A stretch of DNA of 35,048 nucleotides from Actinomycetes bacterium (GTDB taxonomy: Bacteria > Actinomycetota > Acidimicrobiia > Acidimicrobiales > RAAP-2), in contig JAKBAB010000013.1 of NCBI GenBank assembly GCA_021815645.1, positions 1-35,048 of the forward strand. The letters are read 5' to 3'. This document shows, piece by piece, positions 1 to 8,891 of this stretch. The position numbers and the translations under genes are program-made. Under the pieces are notes generated by a model. That model was given only the letters and a program-made list of their open reading frames with translations. It did no database searches and was not told the origin of the DNA. Each line of letters opens with the position of its first letter. Positions within the stretch are counted from its first letter, which is position 1.

Positions 1-1
1 C

Positions 2-1075
2 GCGAAGTCCTTTCTCTGTGGCGCGATGGCGCGCCTCGCGGTAAGTGAGGGCCTTTGCGTCGACGTCGCCACCGGTGGCGAACTGGACCTGGTACTGCGC
101 GCGGGTGTACCGGCGGCGCGCGTCATCGTACACGGCAACAACAAGTCCGACGAGGAGATAGCTCGAGCGTTCGAAGTTGGGGTGCATCGATTGGTCGTCG
201 ATAATTTCGAAGAGATCGAACGACTGAGACGATTCGCTTCGACTTCGCACCCCCTCGACGTCCTGGTACGGGTGGCCCCGGGCGTGGAGGCGCATACGCA
301 CGAGTACGTGCGCACTGGTCAAGAGGACACCAAATTCGGTTTCTCGGTGGCCAGTGGCGACGCGCGTCGAGCGGTTGATGCGCTGCGCGCGATTTCGGGG
401 CTCACCGTGCGCGGAGTACACGCTCACATCGGTTCTCAGATATTCGACGTAGGGGGCTTCCGCGAATCGGTGTTCACGCTCGTCGACTTCACTCGAAACG
501 ACGACTTCGACGAGCTTTGCGTCGGCGGCGGACTCGGCGTCGCTTACGTGCAGGGCGAGTCGGCGTTGTCGATCAGTCAGTGGGCGCAGGCCGTACGTGA
601 GGCGGCCCGTGGGGCGGCCCTGGACGCAAAAGTGCGCGTCCTGGCCGAGCCCGGGCGGGCCATCGTCGCCCAAGCGGCCCTCACGCTCTACCGGGTGGGG
701 GTGATGAAGGTGGCGGCGGGACGGACCTACGCGGTGGTCGACGGTGGCATGAGCGACAACCCCCGCCCCGTGCTCTACGGATCGGGTTACGAAGCCTTCG
801 ACGTGGAGCGACCCCTCGAGGAACGGACCCGTCGAGTTCGACTGGTCGGTAAGCACTGCGAGAGCGGCGACGTATTAGTGGACGAAGCCCACCTCCCCGA
901 AGGGACTGGTCCGGGGAGCCTCGTGGCTACCCCCGTGACTGGCGCCTACGGCTATTCGATGGCGTCGAACTACAACCGAGTGCCTCGACCGGCGGTGGTG
1001 TTCGTCCGCGACGGCGAAGCCCGAGAGGTGCTGCGCCGCGAAACCTACGACGACTTGGCGCGCCTCGAGCGTTGA
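2..1075 (+). CDS. lysA: Diaminopimelate decarboxylase, 5' end cut off by the window
   Basis: This PLP enzyme makes L-lysine from meso-diaminopimelate, the last step of lysine synthesis, in the cytosol. The reading frame is open from base 2. The first residues read AKSFLCGAMARLAVSEG, matching the family's A-x-K segment, so the second residue shown is probably the PLP-binding Lys and about 60-90 N-terminal residues lie outside the window. Downstream are HGNNK, HIGSQIF, the glycine-rich GGGLG, AEPGRA, the catalytic-Cys segment KHCESGD and the C-terminal TGAYGYSMASNYN, all typical of actinobacterial LysA. The ATG at 26 is internal and not the true start. The gene lies 33 bp upstream of hom, as in Mycobacterium. 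Family assignment is very secure. Confidence 0.96.
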   Translation, partial: AKSFLCGAMARLAVSEGLCVDVATGGELDLVLRAGVPAARVIVHGNNKSDEEIARAFEVGVHRLVVDNFEEIERLRRFASTSHPLDVLVRVAPGVEAHTHEYVRTGQEDTKFGFSVASGDARRAVDALRAISGLTVRGVHAHIGSQIFDVGGFRESVFTLVDFTRNDDFDELCVGGGLGVAYVQGESALSISQWAQAVREAARGAALDAKVRVLAEPGRAIVAQAALTLYRVGVMKVAAGRTYAVVDGGMSDNPRPVLYGSGYEAFDVERPLEERTRRVRLVGKHCESGDVLVDEAHLPEGTGPGSLVATPVTGAYGYSMASNYNRVPRPAVVFVRDGEAREVLRRETYDDLARLER

Positions 1076-1096
1076 GGGTTCGCGCGACGGGTCGGT

Positions 1097-1102
1097 TAGC
1101 CT
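1097..1102 (+). promoter_or_regulatory. Leaderless-type -10 box before hom
   Basis: TAGCCT fits the actinobacterial -10 pattern TANNNT and is followed by exactly six bases and then the GTG start of hom. This predicts that transcription starts at or next to the start codon. A weak -35-like TTGAGG lies at 1072-1077. The same spacing recurs before four other genes in the window. It is predicted from pattern only. Confidence 0.55.
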
Positions 1103-1108
1103 GAAGAG

Positions 1109-2407
1109 GTGGAAAGAGGCGTCATTCGCGTGGGCGTCATCGGCGCCGGAAACGTGGGACGAGCCCTGGTGGGCCTGCTCAGTGACCCGACGAGAGCCCA
1201 CGCGTTGGAGGACGCCGCCACCGCCCCACTCGAGCTCGTCGGCGTGGGGGTGCGCGACGCTACTTTGCCCCGCCCGGGCGTGGCGGACAATCTGCTGACC
1301 AGTGACGTCGCGGGCCTCATCGAAAAGGATCTCGACGTACTGGTGGAAGTGGCCGGTGGCGTGGTCCCGACACGTCCCTACCTCGAATCCGCGCTCCGTC
1401 GCGGAATTTCGGTCGTAACGGCCAATAAAGCCCTGATGGCCGAGTGCGGTACCGAACTGGCGCTGATCGCCCACGAGCACGGGGCTGACCTGTTTTACGA
1501 GGGAGCCGTTGGTGGCGCGATTCCGATACTGCGCGCCCTACGCACTTCCCTCGCGGGGGAGCGAATCACCCGCGTCATGGGCATCGTGAACGGCACGACC
1601 AACTTCATCTTGACCCAGATGACCACTGGGGGCAGCGACTACCGAGACGCCCTCGCCCAGGCGCAGGCTCTCGGCTACGCCGAAGCCGACCCCTCGGCCG
1701 ACGTCGAGGGCTACGACGCGGCGGCCAAAGTGCAGATTCTTTCGACGTTGGCTTTCGGGACGCGACTGTCGGGTGACGAGATCGACCGCGAGGGAGTGAC
1801 CTCAATTCGGTCAATCGACGTGGCCTTCGCGCAGCGATCCGGTTACGTCATAAAACTGCTCGGCGTGGCCGAACGGGTGGGCGAAACCGGTGTCTCTCGG
1901 CGAGTTCACCCGGCCATGGTTCCCCTGGGTCATCCCCTAGCCGCGGTTAACGGGGCCACGAACGCCGTTTTCGTCGAGGGCGTGAAGAGCGGACCGCTCA
2001 TGTGGCTCGGTCAAGGTGCGGGCGGCGAGGCCACGGCTACCGCCGTCCTCGGTGACGTACTCGACGCCGCACGTAATCGCGTCAGCGGTCGACACGACGC
2101 CCCCTTCAGTGGCGATCGGTCGCTGCACTACGTGCCGTCGGAGCGTCTCTCGAGCGTTTACTACCTGAGCGTTGACGTCATCGACCAACCGGGGGTGTTG
2201 GCCGAAGTGGCGGGGGTCTTCGGGCGCCACCGCGTGTCCATTCAATCGATGGAGCAGTCCGACCAGGGCGTGGACGCCCGCCTCTCGTTTTTGACTCACC
2301 ACGCGCTGCGCGCCGACGTGCTCGCCACCCTCGAGGAGTTGACGTCGCTGGCCTCGGTGGAGTCCGTGGGGGCCTGCATCGCGGTTATCGATCGGCTCAG
2401 CGCGTGA
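1109..2407 (+). CDS. hom: Homoserine dehydrogenase
   Basis: This enzyme reduces aspartate semialdehyde to homoserine with NAD(P)H, the branch point towards threonine and methionine. The 432 residues match the monofunctional actinobacterial form. An N-terminal Rossmann motif GVIGAGNVG (residues 9-17) is followed by the catalytic domain with NGTTNFILTQM and the EADPSADVEGYDAAAK segment. A C-terminal ACT domain (about 350-430, VIDQPGVLAEVAGVF) probably binds threonine for feedback inhibition. The GTG start was chosen because it directly precedes the Rossmann strand and sits six bases after a -10 box. The stop overlaps thrC by four bases (GTGA), implying translational coupling. Confidence 0.95.
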   Translation: MERGVIRVGVIGAGNVGRALVGLLSDPTRAHALEDAATAPLELVGVGVRDATLPRPGVADNLLTSDVAGLIEKDLDVLVEVAGGVVPTRPYLESALRRGISVVTANKALMAECGTELALIAHEHGADLFYEGAVGGAIPILRALRTSLAGERITRVMGIVNGTTNFILTQMTTGGSDYRDALAQAQALGYAEADPSADVEGYDAAAKVQILSTLAFGTRLSGDEIDREGVTSIRSIDVAFAQRSGYVIKLLGVAERVGETGVSRRVHPAMVPLGHPLAAVNGATNAVFVEGVKSGPLMWLGQGAGGEATATAVLGDVLDAARNRVSGRHDAPFSGDRSLHYVPSERLSSVYYLSVDVIDQPGVLAEVAGVFGRHRVSIQSMEQSDQGVDARLSFLTHHALRADVLATLEELTSLASVESVGACIAVIDRLSA

Positions 2408-3441
2408 CGGGGTGGCGCGGGCTCATAGCGGAGTACGCCCAGTGGTTTGACTTACGGGGCGTAAGTGACTTCGTCACCTTGCAGGAGGGCAACACGCCCC
2501 TGCTCTACGCCGAGCGACTGTCCGAACGGCTCTCGGCCGAGGTGTGGCTCAAGTACGAGGGGCTCAACCCGTCGGGATCATTCAAGGACCGCGGCATGAC
2601 CGTCGCGATCACCAAAGCCAAAGCGCTCGGCGCGCAAACGGTCATCTGCGGTTCGACGGGCAACACCTCGGCCGCCGCCGCCGCTTACGCCGCTCGCGCC
2701 GACATGGGCTGCGTGGTGCTGGTCCCCGACGGCAAGATCGCCCTGGGGAAACTGGCCCAGGCCATCGTTTACGGCGCCACCGTGCTCCAAATTCGCGGCA
2801 ACTTCGATCAGGCCCTCAACCTCGCGCGAGAGCTCACTCAGCACCTCCCGATGACTATCGTCAATTCCATAAATCCCGATCGCATCGAGGGTCAAAAGAC
2901 GGGAGCTTTCGAGATCGTCGACGTTCTCGGGCGAGCGCCGGACATCTTGTCCATTCCCGTTGGAAACGCCGGCAACATCACCGCCTACTGGCGTGGCTTT
3001 ACGGAGTATCACCTGGCGCAGCGTTGCGCTTCGCTACCTAAGATGTGGGGCTTTCAGGCCGAAGGCGCGGCCCCGATCGTGCTGGGCCGACCGATCGAGA
3101 ATCCCGAAACCATCGCCACCGCGATCCGTATTGGCAATCCCGCGAGTTGGATCTCGGCCCTCGAAGTCGTGCACGAGTCCCTGGGGGACATTCGAGCGGT
3201 GAGTGACGACGAGATTCTCGACGCGTACCGATTCCTCGCGCGCTACGAGTCGGTTTTCTGCGAACCGGCGTCGGCCGCGTCGGTGGCTGGACTGCTCAAG
3301 TACGGCGTGCCCGATGGCGCCACGGTCGTGTGCGTCCTGACCGGTAACGGGCTGAAGGACCCCGACACCGCCCTTCAAATGAGTTCGGCGCCTCACGTCG
3401 TGGACGCGAGCCTAGCGGCCCTACTGGGCGAACTGGGTTAG
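2404..3441 (+). CDS. thrC: Threonine synthase
   Basis: This PLP-dependent fold-type II enzyme converts O-phosphohomoserine to threonine. SGSFKDRGM contains the Schiff-base Lys (K61), and GSTGNTSAAAAA is the phosphate-binding loop. VGNAGNITAYWRG and the C-terminal VCVLTGNGLKDPD are also typical. At 345 residues it matches the short bacterial/actinobacterial class. The GTG start lies inside the hom stop (GTGA overlap). The gene that usually follows in Actinobacteria, thrB (homoserine kinase), which makes its substrate, is not present: the next gene is rho, after 215 bp without a coding frame. The kinase must be encoded elsewhere or replaced. Confidence 0.96.
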   Translation: MTGWRGLIAEYAQWFDLRGVSDFVTLQEGNTPLLYAERLSERLSAEVWLKYEGLNPSGSFKDRGMTVAITKAKALGAQTVICGSTGNTSAAAAAYAARADMGCVVLVPDGKIALGKLAQAIVYGATVLQIRGNFDQALNLARELTQHLPMTIVNSINPDRIEGQKTGAFEIVDVLGRAPDILSIPVGNAGNITAYWRGFTEYHLAQRCASLPKMWGFQAEGAAPIVLGRPIENPETIATAIRIGNPASWISALEVVHESLGDIRAVSDDEILDAYRFLARYESVFCEPASAASVAGLLKYGVPDGATVVCVLTGNGLKDPDTALQMSSAPHVVDASLAALLGELG

Positions 3442-3514
3442 CTCTTACTTCGGCCGCTCCGTCTCGACGGGGGCCGATCGAGGGACCCTCGCGCGGGTCG
3501 CCCGGGGGGTGTGC

Positions 3515-3542
3515 TTGCGCTCTCTCGCCGGTCGGCTACACT
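3515..3542 (+). promoter_or_regulatory. Probable promoter of rho
   Basis: TTGCGC (3515-3520), a 16-bp spacer and TACACT (3537-3542) form a reasonable housekeeping promoter within the 215-bp thrC-rho gap. Transcription from here would give a leader of about 110 nt before the rho ATG. The -10 is good and the -35 matches at three of six positions. Prediction only. Confidence 0.45.
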
Positions 3543-3600
3543 GGTGGTTGTCGTCCGTTCGGCGTTGCTGACGTAAGGAAGTTCTTCCGAGACGACATTT

Positions 3601-3650
3601 CCCGATTTTCTTCTCCGCCCCGTCCCACCCTTGCGGGCGGCGAGAAAGGA
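3601..3650 (+). promoter_or_regulatory. C-rich rho leader with hairpin and ribosome binding site
   Basis: Bases 3601-3630 are C-rich and G-poor (17 C, 3 G), the composition expected of a Rho-utilisation (rut) site. CCGCCC (3615-3620) can pair with GGGCGG (3635-3640), placing a hairpin just before the purine-rich ribosome binding site AGAAAGGA (3643-3650), six bases from the ATG at 3657. Known biology: rho is autoregulated by Rho-dependent attenuation in its leader in E. coli. That the same happens here is inference. The rest of 3442-3656 holds only the promoter candidate and a small GGAAG-TT-CTTCC inverted repeat near 3578-3589. Confidence 0.4.
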
Positions 3651-3656
3651 TCATGA

Positions 3657-5345
3657 ATGGCTCTTCAGCCCTCCCCAGACCGTACGCTTCTTGAGTCCAA
3701 GAGTCGTGAGGACCTCCAAACCATCGCCAGAGTGAAGGGCGTCGACGCCCCCACCCGCGCCACTAAAGCGGCGCTCATCGAGGCGATTATGGGTAACGAC
3801 GTAGCGACCAACGGCGCGGCCCCCGCTCCCAGTGCCGACGGGCCCGGCGCGTCTGGTCCCCCTTCGCGGGCCGTACGCTCGCGCCGCACGGTGGCGACCC
3901 CTCCGGAAGATTTCGACGAGTTTCTCGGTGAGTTCGCCGAGACGAGCGCTCCCTCGACGGGTGAAGCGGCCCCCGCCGACTCGAGTGGCGCGAACTCCGC
4001 TCCCGCCGCCGCGCGCCCCTACGCCCCGGGCCGGCCCGCCCGCGATGGGGCCAGTGACGGCTACGCGCCGGCCCGCCCCGAGCGCGCGCCGCGCGACTTC
4101 ACCAACGACCCCGCTAACCGAAGTCGCCGGAACCGACGAAACCGCAACGGTCGCGAGCGCTTCGGCGGTGACTCTATGCCCAACGCGGACCAGCCCTACG
4201 CGGGCGAGCTCGTCGACGTTGAGGGCCTGCTCGATCTGCGCGACGACGGGTACGGGTTCTTGCGCACGAAGGGTTATCACGCGTCGCCAAACGACGTCTA
4301 CGTGTCGATCAATCAGGTTCGTCGATTCCATCTTCGAAAGGGCGACACCATCGCGGGCGGGTTTAGACCGGCGGCGTCGAACGAGAAGTATCCGGCCCTG
4401 TTGCGAGTTGATTCGGTCGCCGGTGTCGACCCCGAAGTGGCGCGCCTGCGGCCCCGCTTCGAAGACCTGACGCCGCTCTTCCCGGACGAGAAGTTGCGAC
4501 TGGAGACCAACGAAGGAAAGGGAGACCTAACTCCACGGATCGTCGATCTCCTCTCGCCGATCGGCAAGGGACAGCGCGGTCTCATCGTCTCGCCGCCCAA
4601 GGCCGGTAAGACCACGGTGATGAAGCAGATCGCTCAATCGATTGAAGCCAACAACCCCGAAGTTCACATGATGGTGCTGCTGGTCGACGAACGGCCCGAA
4701 GAGGTGACCGATCTGCGTCGCAGCGTTCAGGGCGAAGTGATCTCATCGACCTTCGACCGACCGGCGGAAGAACACACGCACGTGGCCGAGCTTTGCATCG
4801 AACGCGCGAAGCGACTGGTTGAACAGGGCCGCGACGTCGTCATCATCTTGGACGGAATTACCAGACTGGCCCGCGCGTACAACCTGGCGGCGCCGGCGAC
4901 GGGGCGGATCATGTCCGGCGGTGTCGACTCCGGGGCCCTCTACCCCCCGAAGAAGTTCTTCGGAGCCGCGCGCAACATCGAAGAGGGTGGTTCCCTGACC
5001 ATCCTCGCGAGCGCACTGGTCGAGACCGGTTCGAAGATGGATGAAGTGATCTTCGAAGAGTTCAAGGGCACGGGCAATATGGAGCTGCGCCTCGATCGCC
5101 GCCTGGCCGAGCGTCGGCTCTACCCGGCCATCGACGTCAACGGCTCCTCGACTCGTCACGAGGAGTTGCTATTTTCCCGAGACCTGTTGCCCCAGGTGTG
5201 GAAGTTACGCCGGGTCCTGAACGGACTGGCCGCCGAGGGCCGTGAGGCCGCCGGCCTCGAACTGTTGATCGACAAACTAAAGACCACCCGCTCCAACGAC
5301 GAGTTCCTCTCCGAGATCGCCCGCGGGCCGTCGCCGACGAGTTGA
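3657..5345 (+). CDS. rho: Transcription termination factor Rho, with actinobacterial insert
   Basis: Rho is a hexameric RNA-dependent ATPase and helicase that releases nascent RNA. Residues about 8-45 form the Rho N-terminal helical domain. Residues about 46-175 are a low-complexity Ala/Pro/Arg/Asn-rich insert ending in a basic run ([16 protein letters not shown]), as found in Actinobacteria and absent from E. coli Rho. The cold-shock-like RNA-binding domain follows (about 184-260, [13 protein letters not shown]). The ATPase core has Walker A PKAGKTT (about 313-319), Walker [17 protein letters not shown] and the GGVDSGAL loop. The 562 residues are long because of the insert. The ATG at 3657 has a good ribosome binding site; an out-of-frame ATG at 3653 was rejected. 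It starts a run of five genes with small or negative gaps. Confidence 0.97.
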   Translation: MALQPSPDRTLLESKSREDLQTIARVKGVDAPTRATKAALIEAIMGNDVATNGAAPAPSADGPGASGPPSRAVRSRRTVATPPEDFDEFLGEFAETSAPSTGEAAPADSSGANSAPAAARPYAPGRPARDGASDGYAPARPERAPRDFTNDPANRSRRNRRNRNGRERFGGDSMPNADQPYAGELVDVEGLLDLRDDGYGFLRTKGYHASPNDVYVSINQVRRFHLRKGDTIAGGFRPAASNEKYPALLRVDSVAGVDPEVARLRPRFEDLTPLFPDEKLRLETNEGKGDLTPRIVDLLSPIGKGQRGLIVSPPKAGKTTVMKQIAQSIEANNPEVHMMVLLVDERPEEVTDLRRSVQGEVISSTFDRPAEEHTHVAELCIERAKRLVEQGRDVVIILDGITRLARAYNLAAPATGRIMSGGVDSGALYPPKKFFGAARNIEEGGSLTILASALVETGSKMDEVIFEEFKGTGNMELRLDRRLAERRLYPAIDVNGSSTRHEELLFSRDLLPQVWKLRRVLNGLAAEGREAAGLELLIDKLKTTRSNDEFLSEIARGPSPTS

Positions 5346-5353
5346 AACCCCGC

Positions 5354-5359
5354 TAAACT
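5354..5359 (+). promoter_or_regulatory. Possible -10 box for rpmE
   Basis: TAAACT lies in the 37-bp gap between rho and rpmE, about 20 bp before the ribosome binding site AAGGAG (5373-5378) and the ATG at 5383. It could give rpmE and downstream genes an extra promoter. No convincing -35 is visible, so confidence is low. Confidence 0.3.
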
Positions 5360-5382
5360 CTCCCATCGCGCCAAGGAGCCTT

Positions 5383-5607
5383 ATGAAGCCAGATATCCAC
5401 CCCAAATACGGCGAAGCAACCGTGACCTGCTCGTGCGGTAATAGTTTCGTCACCGAGTCCACGAAGCCCGTGCTGCGGGTGGAACTGTGCAACGAGTGCC
5501 ACCCATTCTTCACCGGTAAGCAGAAGTTGGTCGACACCGGTGGCCGCGTCGAGCGGTTCCAGCGTCGCTACGCCCAAAAGACGAAGGGGCGTACTCCGAA
5601 GGCCTGA
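5383..5607 (+). CDS. rpmE: 50S ribosomal protein L31, zinc-binding type
   Basis: This is a small protein of the large ribosomal subunit near the central protuberance, forming part of an intersubunit bridge. The 74 residues keep the four zinc ligands of the C+ form: C16 and C18 (TCSCGNSF), C36 and C39 (LCNECHPFF). [20 protein letters not shown] is the family's C-terminal signature. The ATG has a strong AAGGAG at suitable spacing. The zinc-binding form implies it could be exchanged under zinc limitation if a C- paralogue exists, but none is in this window and no Zur site was recognised upstream. The rho-rpmE-prfA order is widely conserved. Confidence 0.97.
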   Translation: MKPDIHPKYGEATVTCSCGNSFVTESTKPVLRVELCNECHPFFTGKQKLVDTGGRVERFQRRYAQKTKGRTPKA

Positions 5608-5627
5608 GCCCTCGAGTTACGGCCATC

Positions 5628-6707
5628 GTGCGCACCCTCGACGAGACCCTAGACGCGCTCTCGCAGGAACTGCGCCTCGTCGAAGCGGAGCTCGCGAAGA
5701 GTGACGTGGCGAGCGACTTAACCCGGCTGCGCGACCTCTCGCGGCGCCACAAGGAGCTCAGTGACGTCAACACCGCCTGGCGGGACCTGCGCCGTGCGCG
5801 CGAGGACGTGACGACGGCCCAGGAAATGCTCACCGACAGCGAGGGCGGCGAACGGGAGTCCTGGCGCGAGGAGATGAGCGCCGCGCAAGAACGGGTCAAC
5901 GCGCTCGAAGAGACGCTAGAGGAACTGCTGTTGCCCCACGACCCGAACGAAGGTCGCAACGTAATTTTGGAGATTCGTGGTGCGGAGGGGGGCGAAGAAG
6001 CGAATCTCTTCGCGGGCGACCTCGCCCAGATGTACCGGCGCTACGCCGCCCTGCGGGGTTGGAAGGTCGACGTCATCGAGGAGCGAGAGTCGGGCCAGGG
6101 CGGTCTGGACGAGGCCATCTACCTCATCAAGGGGGACGACGCCTGGAGCCGACTCACCTTCGAGGCCGGCGTGCACCGGGTTCAGCGCGTACCCGTGACC
6201 GAAGCCAAGGGCCGGGTGCACACGTCATCGGCGACCGTATCGGTCTTGCCCGAGGCCGAAGAGCTCGACGTCGAGATCAACCCCAACGACCTGAAGATCG
6301 ACGTTTACCGGTCGTCGGGTCCCGGGGGCCAGAGTGTCAACACGACCGACTCGGCGGTACGCGTCACGCACCTACCGAGCGGCATCGTCGTGTCGATGCA
6401 GGACGAAAAGAGCCAGATTCAAAATCGGTCGAAGGCGCTCATCGTGCTGAGGTCGCGGCTCCTAAAGGCGGCTCAAGATACGCAGGCGAACGAGTTGGGT
6501 GACCTCAAACGCGCTCAACTGGGCGGCGGCGGGCGCAGCGAAAAGATTCGCACCTACAACTTCAAAGAGAATCGAGTCACCGATCACCGGATTAATTTGA
6601 CCAACTACTCCTTAGACGCGGTGCTGGCCGGAAACCTCGATCCCTACGTGGACGCCCTGTTGGCCGACCGGCGAGCGCGACAGTTGGCCCAAAGTGACGG
6701 AAGCTAG
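5628..6707 (+). CDS. prfA: Peptide chain release factor 1
   Basis: RF1 recognises UAA and UAG stop codons in the ribosomal A site and triggers peptide release. Residues 189-191 are P-V-T, matching the RF1 P-x-T anticodon-like tripeptide; RF2 would have S-P-F. The catalytic GGQ is at 233-235, in [17 protein letters not shown]. The coiled N-terminal domain (about 1-100) and 359-residue length are normal. The GTG start has only a weak upstream purine run; the position is supported by the N-terminal fit to the family. Its 3' end overlaps prmC by 14 bases. PrmC methylates the GGQ glutamine of RF1, so the pair is functionally linked. Confidence 0.96.
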   Translation: MRTLDETLDALSQELRLVEAELAKSDVASDLTRLRDLSRRHKELSDVNTAWRDLRRAREDVTTAQEMLTDSEGGERESWREEMSAAQERVNALEETLEELLLPHDPNEGRNVILEIRGAEGGEEANLFAGDLAQMYRRYAALRGWKVDVIEERESGQGGLDEAIYLIKGDDAWSRLTFEAGVHRVQRVPVTEAKGRVHTSSATVSVLPEAEELDVEINPNDLKIDVYRSSGPGGQSVNTTDSAVRVTHLPSGIVVSMQDEKSQIQNRSKALIVLRSRLLKAAQDTQANELGDLKRAQLGGGGRSEKIRTYNFKENRVTDHRINLTNYSLDAVLAGNLDPYVDALLADRRARQLAQSDGS

Positions 6708-7515
6708 GTCCACGGTCGCCGATCTGGTGACGCGCGGGCTCGATCGGCGCGAGGCGCGCTGGTTGGTCGAGGAGTTCGCCGACCAGCAGGGAGCTACCAC
6801 CGCCGAACTCGAGAGCGCACTCGCGCGCCGCCTGAGCGGCGAGCCACTTCAGTACGTCATCGGACATTGGCCCTTTCGTTCGCTCGACCTCTGCGTCGAC
6901 TCCCGCGTTTTGATTCCCCGTCCCGAGACCGAAGAGTTGGTGGAGGTGGCGCTCGCGGAGCTGGACCGTGGTGATTTCGACGCGGCCGTCATCGTCGACC
7001 TCGGTTGCGGTTCGGGGGCCGTTGGTCTGGCGCTACTAGACGAACTACGGACCCGAGGTGTTAAGGCGGCGCTCACGGCGCTCGACGCGTCGGCCGACGC
7101 CCTGGAAGTCGCGAGAGTCAACGCGAGACGCCACGGACTGACCAACGTCACGTTTCTCCACTCGACGTGGTACGAAGAACTGGACCGAAGCCTCGCGGGA
7201 CGCGTCAATCTAATTGTGGCCAATCCGCCCTACGTGTCGGTCGCTGAGTTCGCCACCGCCGACCCAGTTCTCGGGTACGAGCCGCGCGGCGCACTGGTCG
7301 CCGACGATGAAGATAACGTAGCGGGCTTCGCCGACGTCGCCCACGTGATCGGTGGCGCCCCCCCGTGGCTCGCCGCGGGCGGTGCGCTGGTGTGCGAACA
7401 CGGAGAGGGCCACCGCGAAGCGGCGCTCGCGGCGGCCGCGCGCGCCGGTCTGCGCGACGGGCGCGACCTCGACGATCTCTCCGGCCGCGCGAGGATACTG
7501 GTGGCGCGCGCGTGA
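6694..7515 (+). CDS. prmC: Release factor glutamine methyltransferase
   Basis: PrmC (formerly HemK) transfers a methyl group from S-adenosylmethionine to the GGQ glutamine of RF1 and RF2. The N-terminal helical domain (about 1-75) holds the family segment [15 protein letters not shown]. The Rossmann methyltransferase domain follows, with motif [14 protein letters not shown] and the diagnostic NPPY at 177-180 (VANPPYV), which contacts the substrate glutamine. At 273 residues the length is normal. The GTG start overlaps the end of prfA by 14 bases. The stop is inside the tsaC start (GTGA at 7512-7515). Assignment is secure from the motifs and from the neighbour encoding its substrate. Confidence 0.95.
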   Translation: MTEARSTVADLVTRGLDRREARWLVEEFADQQGATTAELESALARRLSGEPLQYVIGHWPFRSLDLCVDSRVLIPRPETEELVEVALAELDRGDFDAAVIVDLGCGSGAVGLALLDELRTRGVKAALTALDASADALEVARVNARRHGLTNVTFLHSTWYEELDRSLAGRVNLIVANPPYVSVAEFATADPVLGYEPRGALVADDEDNVAGFADVAHVIGGAPPWLAAGGALVCEHGEGHREAALAAAARAGLRDGRDLDDLSGRARILVARA

Positions 7516-8111
7516 TCGAGGTCGTTGACCGCGACGGAGCGGTCCACCTGCTGCGCGGTGGGGCGGTGGTCGCACTCGCGACCGATACCGTCTACGGGGT
7601 GGCGGCCGCCCTGACGCACCCGGACGCGGTGGCGACCCTCTTTGCGGTGAAACACCGCCCCGCTTCGACGGCGCTTCCGGTATTAGTTGGGTCCCTAGAC
7701 GCGGCTCGAGAGCTGGCCACCTCGTGGTCGGATATCGCGCGGCGACTAAGTACGGCGTTTTGGCCCGGTCCCCTCACGCTCGTCGTCGCCTGCCCCCGGC
7801 AACTGGCCGACCTCGTGGGGTCGAACGAGTCCAGCACCGGCCTGCGCGTGCCCGACGACGAAGCGTTACGCTCACTCCTCGTTGAAACCGGTCCCCTGGC
7901 GGTGACGAGTGCGAACGAACACGGTCATCCGCCCTGTCGCAGCACCGCCGAGGTGCTCGAAGTCTTCGCCGCTTCGGCCGTCGCGGGTGTGCTGGACGGG
8001 GGGGTGCGCCGTGGTGAGGTCTCGACCGTCGTCGAAGTGAACGGCGATCAGTGGCGAGTGGTGCGCGAGGGGGCGATCACCACCGAGCAGTTAACGCTCG
8101 TCCTCGATTGA
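7512..8111 (+). CDS. tsaC: Threonylcarbamoyl-AMP synthase (Sua5/YrdC/TsaC family)
   Basis: This enzyme makes threonylcarbamoyl-AMP from threonine, bicarbonate and ATP, the first step of the t6A37 modification of ANN-decoding tRNAs. The 199-residue protein is a single YrdC domain: GGAVVALATDTVYGVAA at the N-terminus, the basic FAVKHRPASTALPVLV, WPGPLTLVV, and LAVTSANEHGHPP towards the end. It lacks the extra C-terminal Sua5 domain, so it is the short TsaC-like form. The frame is open upstream to 7365, but the GTG at 7512 is preferred: it gives a family-like N-terminus and a four-base GTGA overlap with prmC. The last 21 bases overlap the convergent enoyl-CoA hydratase gene. Confidence 0.93.
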   Translation: MIEVVDRDGAVHLLRGGAVVALATDTVYGVAAALTHPDAVATLFAVKHRPASTALPVLVGSLDAARELATSWSDIARRLSTAFWPGPLTLVVACPRQLADLVGSNESSTGLRVPDDEALRSLLVETGPLAVTSANEHGHPPCRSTAEVLEVFAASAVAGVLDGGVRRGEVSTVVEVNGDQWRVVREGAITTEQLTLVLD

Positions 8112-8891
8112 GGACTTCGCGCCGCCGTAGGTCTCGACCCAGGGTGCGCGCTGTTTCGAGAGCGCCGCGGCGATGCCCTGGGCGGCACTCTCACTCGCGA
8201 AGAGCTCGGCCGACCAGCGCGTAGTTTCCCGAAAGGCCTCGGACTCACCCATCGTGGGCACCACGTAGGTGAGGCGCTTGGCCAGCGCGAGGGCGTTCGG
8301 TTCGCCGGCCAGGAGGTCGTTTACGACGTCTTCGACCACCGCGTCGAAACGTTCGCTACTCTCGGCCCGCGTGATGAGACCGAGCTGCGCGGCGCGTAGC
8401 GCGCTGAAGCGCTCGCCGCGTAAGAACAGCTCTCGCGCGTCACCGGGGCGCATCTTTTCCAAGCAGACTACGGAGATGACCGCCGGGGCGACCCCCAGCC
8501 GTACTTCGGTGAAACCGAAGTGGGCCGAATCGAGCGCGACTGAGACGTCCATGACCGCGGCCAGGCCCACCCCCCCAGCGACGCAGTGGCCCGCGAGTCG
8601 TCCGACGTAGGGCTTGGGGGAGTGGCGGATTCGCTGAAACAGTTCGGCCAACCCCCGCGGGCTCGACGGCGCACCGCTCTTCGAAGTGACCCCCTTGAGA
8701 TCGGCGCCGGCGCAAAAGACCGGTCCTTGGTTCGTGACCACGACGACGCGCACGTTCGGGTCTGAGTCGGCCGCGCCGACGGCCCCTAATAGGGCGTCGA
8801 GCATGTCGCGACTGAGGGCGTTGCGCCTCGCCACGTCGCTAAGTGTGATCGTTCGAACGGACCGGTCGGTGGAGACGTCAACTAGAGTCAC
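8091..8891 (-). CDS. Enoyl-CoA hydratase/isomerase family protein (LiuC/AtuE-like)
   Basis: This is a crotonase-fold enzyme, expected to hydrate a branched enoyl-CoA. The oxyanion-hole segments are FCAGADLKG (59-67) and AGGVGLA (105-111). The second Glu of crotonase is present at E129 (FGFTEVRLGVAPAVIS). The position of the first catalytic Glu (rat E144) is G109. As I recall, that pattern, with APAVIS, is typical of methylglutaconyl-/isohexenylglutaconyl-CoA hydratases rather than of beta-oxidation crotonases. It is the last gene of a five-gene minus-strand operon; its GTG start overlaps the stop of the preceding gene (GTGA). Context with a biotin carboxylase supports hydration of the carboxylated product. 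The exact substrate is unknown. Crotonase fold secure; specificity inferred. Confidence 0.85.
   Translation of the reverse strand: MTLVDVSTDRSVRTITLSDVARRNALSRDMLDALLGAVGAADSDPNVRVVVVTNQGPVFCAGADLKGVTSKSGAPSSPRGLAELFQRIRHSPKPYVGRLAGHCVAGGVGLAAVMDVSVALDSAHFGFTEVRLGVAPAVISVVCLEKMRPGDARELFLRGERFSALRAAQLGLITRAESSERFDAVVEDVVNDLLAGEPNALALAKRLTYVVPTMGESEAFRETTRWSAELFASESAAQGIAAALSKQRAPWVETYGGAKSSIEDER

Noticed and set aside
7365..7511. Upstream extension of tsaC inside prmC
   Set aside because: The extension translates to an Arg-rich run without homology; GTG 7512 gives the family N-terminus and a GTGA overlap.
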